Shown here one piece after another: positions 55,667-64,000 of a stretch of 64,000 bases of DNA; within the stretch, counting starts at the first letter, position 1, and every line of letters starts with the position of its first letter. Origin of the DNA: Neophaeococcomyces mojaviensis (Eukaryota; Ascomycota; Eurotiomycetes; Chaetothyriales). Where the stretch lies: contig JAPDRQ010000128.1 in NCBI GenBank assembly GCA_030247915.1, forward strand, positions 27,337-91,336. Direction: 5' to 3'. The notes below the pieces were generated by a model. The model was given only the letters and a program-made list of their open reading frames with translations, was not told where the DNA came from and did not search any database. Position numbers and translations under genes: made by a program.

Positions 55667-56568
55667 GGTTGCAATTGCTCCGGATTAGAGGTGTAGGCCA
55701 AGTGGGATACTGCTCGGAAACTGACTGCAAGGACGGAAAATGTCAAGTGCAAGATGATATGATCTAGGCGTGGTGCTTGTCAAGGGTAGATGGAGGATTC
55801 ACAACTTGAAAAGGTGCAACAATTAAGGCGTCGTGGTACAGGTATCTGGTCCTGTTGTAGACTGCGCGAACTCGAGGTCAATCTCATGACGTCGCGCTTC
55901 TGAATGCTGGGGGTATTTCGACACCTCAGGCAGTAACCATGATGCTTTCGTCAGCTCCAGACTTCACGGAGCGGCAAGCGAGAGTTGCTTACAGGCATTT
56001 TCACACAAACACATGAGATAAATCGTAACACTTTTCGCATTTGGTCATACTCTAGCTACGCAAGCCACGTCAATCACCTGAGACTCAAGCTATCAACCAG
56101 CCTTTACCTCTCTCAGGCCCGGCACCTCTGCTCGCGCTCGAAGCAGCTTCTCAACATGCTCTCAAAGAATAACGAAACTCCATATCGCCAGAGCACCCCC
56201 TAGCCATATCAGGTGTTATTTACAAATACACAAATGACCTCCATTCAAACTTGTATGCAGGAAGAAGAAGATGAGGTAATGCAAAATACAAAACAAAACA
56301 AAATCCGTACCTATCGCTATAGCTCGAAGGTAGGCACAAAATGATCTATTAGATGCATGCCTTCGACAACGTCGACACAGACCAGATTTAGATGCATTCG
56401 TCCAAAAATGTAGCACATAGACAAGCCACAGTATGATCGAAGGATAAATGTCCAATATCGGTTTCGTTAATTCTGTCGTAGCCAGCTTGAACGCCAAGGC
56501 AGTATGCTGAGCTTTTGATGGTTTCAAATGGGAAGTTTTGAGCCCGCAGGAACTCCGTCTACACATGC
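55667..56568. other. Gap between the FUN14-family gene and STE12
   Basis: The left part is the FUN14-gene promoter; the right is the STE12 3' UTR. No gene seen; the 118-codon minus frame at 56216-56572 is domain-free. Confidence 0.4.
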
Positions 56569-58687
56569 TCACATCCGGGAGAGCATGGATGATTGGATCA
56601 GTTGAGAAGGCGCCATCATCGGTTGTGGGAGCGGGATGGTAGCTGGTGGTGGCATCGATGAGCCTGACATGTATTGTTCCATCTTTGACGGACCCATCTC
56701 TTCGGGAGAGTTGAGTTCATCGATAGACCCAAATTCGTTTTCTTCCTGTTCGAGGTCGTCTTCTTCGGAGATGGACGAAATGGGCTGACCGTCGACTTGG
56801 CCTTCATGGGTGCGTCGATGTCTATTGGAGCGTTAGTGCTTTCTTCTCGATCAAATGCGTCAGAACTTACTGTGCTAGGTTGTCAGAACGGGAGAACGCC
56901 TTGTTGCAGTAGGGGCAAACATATGGTCGTTCCTGAGTATGTGTTCGAACGTGTCGCTTCAAATGCTCGAGACGCTTGAACAATCGACCGCAAGATGGGA
57001 TGGGGCAGGAATGAGATTTGTACGGCATGCCAAGCTCCATCATTGTAGCGCTTCTAGCACGGCGGATGGGGCCTGGTCGCTCAGCACGTACGGCCGGGCT
57101 GGTCTGTAGTGACTGGGTGATGTCATCGTTGATCAAGTTGGACATGCCATCGTGGAATGACATTGCTTGATCCTCCTCCAAACTTGCAAGAGGAGTGCTA
57201 TGTCTCGAGAAATCGGGAAATGGTTCTCGGCTGACCAATGTGGAAGGATAGGGATGTGATGATGGTGGTGGTGTTGCTGTATTTGCATGATGTTCTCCAG
57301 CAATCGGCAGCACGGAGCTCGACACGGAACGCCGAAGATCGCTGGGTCTCTGCGGTGCATGTGTAGGCTTGATGTTATGGAGCTGTGCGGCAGCATTGGC
57401 TGCAACAGCATTCATGATTGACGATGGAATCGACGATCGTCGTCGACGGGCCTTGTACGTAGGAGATCCCTCCATCATCGGGTAGACACCGCTGGTTGTG
57501 AAGGTTCTTGTGGCAGGTGCAAATTGAGGGCCTGCAAGTGTGGATGGCGGAACAGAGGCCATAGGGTTATATGCGGGCATCGGGTGCATTTCAGGTATAG
57601 CAGAGTAGAGCCCGGTCTCCTCGTTCGCAATGTAGGCCGGTTCAGCGCCGACTGGAACGGCTTGCTGTGGTGGAGTGATGGGCTCGTAGCTCACACCTCG
57701 CGCGCTGTAACCATCGTAGTGAGATGACACGAACGAGGGGGCTGGGGAGTATTCCATAAAGGCCGGCATGGAGGAGTGTCGCATATGCTGGTTGCGGTCA
57801 TAGTAGATCTGTTGGGAGTATTCCTGCTGCATTGGTTGACCGATAGGCTGACCCATCGGCTCTTGCATCTGTTGCTGCTGTACAGGCATAGGAGCGTACA
57901 TTGTCTGCTGTTGCTGCTCTTGCGTCCGCTGGGCCTGTTGAGGGATCATTTGTGGTGGTGGCATGGAATCAACTGCTCGCAGAACAGGCGAGGTGGACTG
58001 AGAGTAGTTTGCTTGAGGAGCAGGCCCTGAATTCGAGGCAGGAAAGGAAGAAGATTGAGCTTGTTGGGCCTTTGTGAGCTGCTCAAACAGGGACTGGGAT
58101 GAGTCAAACTCGAACGATAGAGCTGGCTCAGAGATGGCTTTCGTTGTAGCTTCCTGTCCCATCTTTTCCCTCTTTAAATCTCGTTCAAGTGCATCTAGGA
58201 AAAGGCGGTCATGTGGGACGCTGTACCAATAAAAAACCTTCTGCTTCTTCTGAGTACGAATGCAGTTGTTCTTGTAAAGAAAATCCAGGAAAGGACTCTT
58301 GGGCTCTTCCAATGATGCGTCTGTTCCCGCCTTCAGGTTCCGCAGATCAGAGAAGATACCTTCCTCAAACTTCTTAGGATTCTTCACGGGCCGGCCAAAT
58401 GCCTGGAACCGGAATGCTAGACATCGAACAATATCTGTTCCAGAGATGTGAAAGAGATTGTTCCATAGCACGCAGGAAACGTATTCTCCGGTGGGCAGGA
58501 GAAACCTTCTTATCAAAGACTCGGGAGTCCAATCAACCGGAGCTGAGATGAGGAAGTACTTGAGGTTATCCACCTGCTGCAATGCCACCTGTGCATCTTG
58601 TGGCAGGCTCTGTTGTGCCTCAGTTGAGAGCATGAACGTCTCCGGTTTCTGTGATTGCGCCATCTGAGCGCCTGTTGCAGGATACAT
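56569..58687 (-). CDS. STE12: Ste12 transcription factor with C-terminal zinc fingers
   Basis: Exons 58687-56871 and 56821-56569, 50-bp intron, 689 residues. The Ste12 homeodomain-like DNA-binding domain lies at residues ~40-180 (DNLKYFLISAPVDW, RRFLLPTGEYVSCVLWNNLFHISGTDIVRCLAFRFQAFGR, KKQKVFYWYSVPHDRLFLDALERDLKRE). The two C2H2 fingers found in filamentous-fungus orthologues but not in yeast are at ~559-614 (CPIPSCGRLFKRLEHLKRHVRTH; CPYCNKAFSRSDNLAQHRRTH), and the intron falls inside the second finger. A Gln-rich middle separates the two. Ste12 is the target of the Fus3/Kss1-type MAP kinase controlling mating, invasive growth and infection structures. The C-terminus after the fingers is acidic. 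Confidence 0.93.
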
Positions 58688-61176
58688 GAAGTCGTATCGG
58701 ATCGCTCAGCTCAAATTTAAATGAATTTTTCAAGACTGACACCCGGTTGTTCGAGGTGCAGTGTGGGGTCTTTTCTGTCTGATATGCTTTGCTGCAATCA
58801 AAAAGTGCTCAGTTTTGTATCGATGTTGGTCTGTGTCTCGCTAGATCTGGCACGTGGGTTCTGAGGACAAACGACGACGGATAGCCTGTTCGCAGACTCG
58901 AGGTTATAGGTGATAAAGATGCGCGATTGTAGTCTATGATGTAAAATGACGAAGGGCCTGCTTCGCGTCGAACGTCCAGACGTTGGATACTTCCTAGGTC
59001 GCTATGTATCTGGACTGATATGTAGCGAACGAGGCTCGCTGAAACGAAAGTGGATTAAAAGGAGAGAACTAGTCTCACTCAACGACAAAGAGACGAGTAC
59101 CTGCGTCGAGCAGACTCCAAATGAATTTCGCAAAAAGAAGTCGTAAAGACGATGATGAATAGACACAGCTTGCAACAGCAGCGTGGAGAGGGTGAAACTG
59201 AGGAGGAAAGTAACAGTCGGCGAGGCGAGAGAAGAAAGTGCAAGAACAACCCCCAGTTGCTCGGACGGGAACCCAGCGAATATTGGGCTAGCCGATGCAA
59301 AGCTAAGTGGATTTCTCTTTGCGCCCAGTGGACTCCATCCATCGCAACCCTAGTCCTTCTCGCCCGCCAGGCGTGTTCTTTGCCTCTACCCTCTTGCACA
59401 GCAAAAAAAGACTGCCGCTGGGAGTCGTCGGCGCTCACAGCGTTGACTGACTTGTTGCGAGTTCCACTCGATCATGCATGGATTGACTGACACACTGCAT
59501 TACATGGTATAGTGTTTTCTAGCTAGCACGGCGATTCTCAAATCAGCATCACCTGCTGTGCCGTGGTTAGTTTTTACAGCTATAAGGGATGAACCTGGAT
59601 AGGATACGGACCTAGACTATTAGTCCTGCCTTCTATTCCAACGAACTTCTCGGTTGTTATGTTTAGAAGGATGCATCACCTTCCAGGTTCAAACTCTACA
59701 GGTCATTAACTCCTCTCAAGTCATGCGAACAAAACCCTTGCGTAGCCCCCAAGACTCCCGGAATCAAATACGAACCTGTCATTGTCTTGTTGCCCTACCA
59801 CCTGATTGTGTACGAATTTTTGCACAATAATTGGAGTTTGTCCGCAGTGCTTGTGGAGGGGTATTAGCCAGCGCATCGCCGTGTACCCAGTGTGATGCTT
59901 GACAACACAGTCAACTTCTGAAACGAGTGGCTAAGAGTGACTGTGCAAGGATTCATGACTGGCGCCCGGCTAGACTTGTTGACGCCTGCATCTGCTGCAC
60001 GCTTCCCATTGGCAGTGGCTTTCAAAACACCTCTCAAACACGCGCTCAGGCACATCTTGCTCGCTGTGCTTTGACGCTTGTTGAATGTATCTTTTCTTGT
60101 TTGCTTTTCATTAAACTTCGATCGACGTAGTATGCAGTAGTCGGAGAATAGCTGCATGTTCTCGTCGGCATTCTAGCATGTTCGCATAACACAGGCCTGC
60201 CTGTTACTCCTTGATTGTGCAAGGATACTACACAGTTGCCCCGAGGACCGGCTATGTATGAGAGATATGATCGGTAACTTCACAGTCACAATTTAAGTAG
60301 AATCAAGCTCGGGTAGGAAACGTGATTGACTTGCCGGCGTGATGGCAATTGCGCAATGACGGACAACGAAATTCCGAGCGTGATGATCCCCGTGATACGC
60401 TTCAATCCGAGAGTGTGATCTCCAGCCGACGCCTGCATCACTCTAAGAAGTTGTGTCTCGACCGATCTGTTTTTGCACCTTCACAAATCACTACGTATCA
60501 GCGACTAGAGCAGAACCATTTTTCCATGTAAGATATTCAGATCTAGCTTGTGGCGAAGTCGCATCCAGTGCAAGCTGTCTGAGGAGGAAAGATCAAACAA
60601 GCGCGTCGGAAAGACATCCAAGCACCCTTTTCCACACTAATGTTTCACTTTTTACGACGTTATGCATGCCATCACCACCGACATATCCGCCGATTGGTTC
60701 GTCAATCACAATGCACAAACTCGAATTACTGACGTCTGCTGCCATCTTTATTTTTGGAATTTTTGATTGGGCGCATCTTTTTGTAGGCATGTGAGAAATG
60801 CAGAGCGTTCTGCAAGATCGGGCAGTCTTGCGAGCGACATCAATACTCCAGAGGATGTAGTCATGCTTGCCGTACATAACCTCATCAGTCCCCTCGAGAT
60901 TGGTATGTTTGCCGTTGGTAGCGCATTCTGGACGAACCTTCCGCATTTGCAACTTGTACCACGCTGAAACCACAGCCTCCTCCTCATTTGACCAAAAAGG
61001 GAACCCAGTCGTTGAGCTAGATTTCCGCTCTCTGAAAGCAGCCTTGTGATACACGCCGGGTATGTCGACGTAAAACAAGCTCATTTCCCATATCGCTAAC
61101 ATTGATCAGAGACAGCCATATTCGGTAACGAGCCAGGGTCAAGCATAGATTTTCAAAGCGACGAAAACAACTGCAT
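58688..61176. other. 2.5-kb gap upstream of STE12
   Basis: Contains the STE12 promoter (long, as usual for this gene). No coding sequence supported; the 169-codon minus frame at 60593-61102 has no domain and no plausible composition. No repeats seen. Confidence 0.4.
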
Positions 61177-62087
61177 CTATTTCCTCTTCCCCTTTCGTCG
61201 ACTGATCATCGAGCCAGGCCCAGGACCCTGTATGCTTGCAATGTCCCGACGGGACAGTTTCAAAGTGCCACCGGAGAACTTCCCCACGCCAGGAACATCC
61301 ACACCACGATCTCTTCGTATATTGCTCGTATTTTGCTTTTTCGATGTCACCTTCTCCAGGATGACGCCATTCTCTCTTGCATCTTTGCGCCGTACAGCTT
61401 CTTTGAGATCGGCTTTCTTACCTATGCCAACACGGTGCGATTTGGGCATCCTCTCTTGTTTGAAAATAGAGTTCTTCGCTCCAAGGGACTGTAGGCGCAT
61501 GTCTAGTGCTAGTTGTCGCTCCTTGCCAGGCGCCCTCGATGCTCGCGATCGCTCGAGCAAGTGGGATTCCTTCAGTAGTCGTTGGAGGTCGAGATCGTGT
61601 TTCAGATTGAGTTTTTCGGTGGGATCGTCGTCTTCTTCGGGTTTCGTAGCCTTCGTCCCTGTCGTGGCATCGACCTCACGGGGTGGTCGGGAGGACTGTT
61701 CGTGGTAAGCATTCATGCGCGCACTCTGCAAGCGAACAGTCTCACCATGAATGCTTTTTGGCGAGCACGATGAAACTCGTCATTGCCACTTCCGTCCGTT
61801 ATAGCGTAGTCGACTATTTCTACCACGGGGAGCTGCTTGCTCGATTCGGACAGTCCAGACCATTCTGAAACTTCTGATTCTGTTTCCGAGCCCAGGTTAA
61901 CCTCACTGCCTTCGCTGGTGTCCTCACCTTCTTGCTGCTCCGGCAAGGGCGCAAAGGTTGCTTCAAAGTGTTGGCGAAAAATATCGTGATTTGAGTTGAT
62001 AGTTGTATACGCTTCGCTAGTGTAAACTTCCGCTCCGTTGTTGCGCTTTGACACAACCTTTGTGCCACGCTTTCTCTTGCCTAGCAT
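61177..62087 (-). CDS. FAF1: Faf1-like ribosome biogenesis protein
   Basis: Exons 62087-61746 and 61695-61177, 50-bp intron, 286 residues. The N-terminus has MLGKRKRG and a FRQHFEATFAPLPE segment; an acidic middle follows. The join gives RQKAFMSSRPPRE. The C-terminal half holds LKHDLDLQRLLKESHLL, LQSLGAK, MPKSHRVGI, RKDARENGVILEK and PGVGKFSGGTLKLSRRDIASIQG, the family's highly conserved end. Faf1 interacts with Krr1 and acts in 40S-subunit pre-rRNA processing in the nucleolus. A shorter splice using the first AG would leave a 20-bp intron, which I rejected; the branch-like CTTAC supports the 50-bp version. It lies head-to-head with HIS6, ~410 bp apart. Confidence 0.85.
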
Positions 62088-62495
62088 GTTGTACTAACTT
62101 GAGGATGGTATCGAGGAACCCAGTGACTACTCAAAGCAACCAGCGCAACTATGTATCTTCTGAATCCTAAAAACTTTATGGCCCGCAGCCTGAATTTGAT
62201 ATGTTTGCACTTTGGCCAGGCTGAAGTCCGAGTTTGAATCCGTGTTAGGAGCTTTATGACCTTGCATAGAGAGGAGAGAGCTTCTCATAGCGATTGCTTG
62301 ATTGACAACTTGATCGGCCAGAAGAAAAAGTCGAAAGACAATAATGCATTTTTTTCTAAGCCGTTTAAATGATGGTGGAATGTATCACACAGCTCAATGA
62401 CGTGAAGCCAGTCATTTTCGCATCTCCAACAGATTTTATTTCAGTCTACACACCTTTTCTTTGCTCCTTCGTTTGAAAACCGTGCTTCTCCCAAA
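62088..62495. other. Divergent promoter region of FAF1 and HIS6
   Basis: About 410 bp, non-coding. A T-run and pyrimidine-rich tract near 62460 precede HIS6. No perfect TGACTCA element seen. Confidence 0.45.
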
Positions 62496-63426
62496 ATGAC
62501 CCGTTTCCGTCCCTGCATAGACCTTCATGCCGGCGCCGTCAAACAAATTGTCGGCGGAACGCTTACGACCGATGATTCGTTTCTGAAGACAAACTTCACG
62601 TCCACTCAACCAGCAGCTTACTACGCACAGCTTTATAAAGATGCCAGCGTGCTCGGCGCCCATGTCATCATGCTTGGCCCTGGCAACAATGACGCTGCAC
62701 GGGAAGCACTAAAGCTTTGGCCAGGGAAGCTGCAGGTTGGAGGTGGAATCACAGATCAGAATGCGAGGGAATGGATTGAAGTAGGGGCTGAGAAGGTAAG
62801 TGCTGACGCTCTACCTTTGACGACGTTGTAGTTGCGGCTACGGTTGCTGATGCTGGGACAATGATGTAGAGGGGAACTGATCTGAGAAAGTAGTAGGTCA
62901 TCATCACATCATTCCTGTTTCCAAATGGACAATTCTCGCTGGAGAGATTACAGAGTGTACTCAAGGCACTCGGAGACAACAAAGGGAAGCTTGTGATCGA
63001 TCTGAGTTGTCGAAGGATGGGCAACAGTTGGTTCGTAGCTATGAACAAATGGCAGACAATCACTGAGATGGAAATCACGAAAGGTGGATGGCGTCCTCGG
63101 AACCTGTGAAGATATGCTAATGCTCTTCAGAAAGCATAAAAATGCTGGAACCCTATTGTTCCGAGTTCCTCATCCATGCTGCTGACAATGAAGGACTGCA
63201 ACAAGGTGTTGACCTAGACCTCGTCTCAAATTTGGCGGAATGGTGCTCGATACCAATCACCTACGCTGGTGGGGCACGAACGGTCCAAGATTTGGATTTG
63301 GTTAAGGAGCGTAGTAATGGCAAAATCGATCTTACGATTGGCAGCGCGCTAGACATATTCGGGGGGAGTGGAGCAAAGTTTGAAGATTGTATTAAGTGGA
63401 ATAGACAGCAAGAAACTGCGTCTTGA
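62496..63426 (+). CDS. HIS6: ProFAR isomerase (HisA-type) of histidine biosynthesis
   Basis: Isomerises ProFAR to PRFAR, the fourth step of histidine synthesis. Exons 62496-62795, 62897-63083 and 63131-63426, introns of 101 and 47 bp, 260 residues, the normal length for fungal His6. The TIM-barrel signatures are clear: RPCIDLHAGAVKQIVGG (catalytic Asp9), ALKLWPGKLQVGGGI, then VIITSFLF, KLVIDLSCRR (the second catalytic Asp) with WFVAMNKWQT, FLIHAADNEG, ITYAGGARTVQDL and LTIGSALDIFGG. Splice sites were fixed by homology: GAEK to VIITS, and EITK to ESIKML. Cytosolic. Confidence 0.92.
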
Positions 63427-63678
63427 TCCCAGGTCATGATATTGCGTGGTTTACAGGTAGGTCACAAAAGACCGACCAGCCGGAGGTGCAGCTTTGCAGC
63501 ACATTACTACCAGTTCTCCCTTGCTCACATTCCCATTGTCCCAAGCTCAAATGCCTTTTTGTGTACTGACTTGCAGCATACAACAAAATTCATCCAGTAC
63601 TAATCAAGTCATTAAGATCCTTTGCTCTTATACCAATTGTATCCACTCCATCAAGACTAGGGCTTCACCGCCAGTGCG
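63427..63678. other. Gap between HIS6 and a convergent partial gene
   Basis: 3' flanks of two convergent genes. Nothing else seen. Confidence 0.4.
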
Positions 63679-64000
63679 TTATATATTGACGTTGCTGAGA
63701 TACAATGCATTCATTGCTTTACCAAACGCAGTACCTCCAGCATTAGTCCCACCACCTTCATCAGCAGTTCCAACGTTAGAAGGGTCATTGAGAGAATCTC
63801 GAAGCAGTTCAGAAACACTTACGTCTCCACTGGGGGTAGCGCTAACAGCACGGGAATTTTTACCAACCTGCCGAGCCCATTGCTTTGCATCAAACTCAGC
63901 CCATTCCTCCGCAGTCTTCCAGTGGCTACCCTCAACATAATCTAACTTCTCCCGTCGAAAGCCGATGTTAGGCAATGTTTTGAAGACTTCACCACCATCT
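63679..64000 (-). CDS. 3' end of an unidentified gene (5' partial)
   Basis: The minus-strand frame is open from the right edge to a stop at 63679-63681, about 106 codons, and so represents a C-terminus. It reads DGGEVFKTLPNIGFRREKLD, then SHWKTAEEWAEFDAKQWARQ, then a Ser/Gly/Asn-rich stretch (SELLRDSLNDPSN) and a short end. The conserved-looking charged helix (AEEWAEFDAKQW) suggests a real protein, but I do not recognise the family. The opposite-strand frame at 63494-63940 looks like its shadow. Confidence 0.5.
   Translation of the reverse strand, partial: DGGEVFKTLPNIGFRREKLDYVEGSHWKTAEEWAEFDAKQWARQVGKNSRAVSATPSGDVSVSELLRDSLNDPSNVGTADEGGGTNAGGTAFGKAMNALYLSNVNI

Noticed and set aside
60593..61102. 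169-codon minus frame upstream of STE12
   Set aside because: No domain, signal or familiar composition; lies in a long promoter region.
61696..61745. A possible 20-bp micro-intron in FAF1 (GTGAGA..TTGCAG)
   Set aside because: It keeps frame, but the next acceptor gives a 50-bp intron with a CTTAC branch-like site, the normal size here, and yields the conserved KAFMSS join.
1..64000. CRISPR arrays, insertion sequences, operons, riboswitches
   Set aside because: The window is eukaryotic; no spaced-repeat array or bacterial element was seen.

Overview
The window is nuclear DNA of a filamentous ascomycete. Introns are short (47-101 bp) with GT..AG ends, genes are widely spaced, and the conserved genes are ascomycete ones (DASH subunit Hsk3, Ste12, Pcl5-type cyclin, Zn2Cys6 regulators). 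The overall look suggests a Dothideomycete, but that is inference from gene style, not a placement.

Layout. 0-3 kb: the 3' part of a PanE-like protein with a long disordered tail, then the kinetochore gene HSK3. 3.5-13 kb: an accessory island. It holds a zinc-finger/Ser-Thr-kinase gene, a small convergent gene (protein A), a decayed second copy of the kinase and a second small convergent gene (protein B), laid out as a head-to-tail duplication of one two-gene module. Fragments of a SUB2-like helicase gene and an EST1-domain gene, and a 35-bp perfect hairpin, lie inside the second unit. 14-35 kb: conserved genes (forkhead factor, aspartate kinase HOM3, a membrane protein, ORC2, a Pcl5-type cyclin, GNA1, a secreted histidine acid phosphatase), separated by large gaps. 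35-51 kb: gene-poor and decaying DNA. It holds a piggyBac-like transposase relic, a Zn2Cys6 regulator, a dead Zn2Cys6 paralogue, a decayed GH39-like gene, an arrestin-like gene and a broken four-helix membrane gene. 52-64 kb: a Zn2Cys6 regulator, an intron-bearing tRNA-Ala, a FUN14-family gene, STE12, FAF1, HIS6 and the 3' end of an unidentified gene.

The most interesting element is the 3.5-13 kb module. The kinase carries two copies of a 19-residue repeat between its zinc fingers and its catalytic domain. Proteins A and B each carry two copies of the same repeat near the C-terminus, in the same register (Y/F at position 4, often R at 14, G-N/D at 18-19). The pattern resembles HET-s-type amyloid signalling motifs. 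The inference is that a kinase and a small partner gene signal through a shared amyloid-like motif. The kinase is intact by all catalytic residues; its duplicate is dead, yet the second partner gene is still open.

Elsewhere, HOM3 and HIS6 belong to amino-acid biosynthesis, GNA1 to UDP-GlcNAc and chitin supply, HSK3 and ORC2 to chromosome segregation and replication, and STE12 to pheromone/invasive-growth MAPK output. They look like ordinary, unclustered housekeeping genes.
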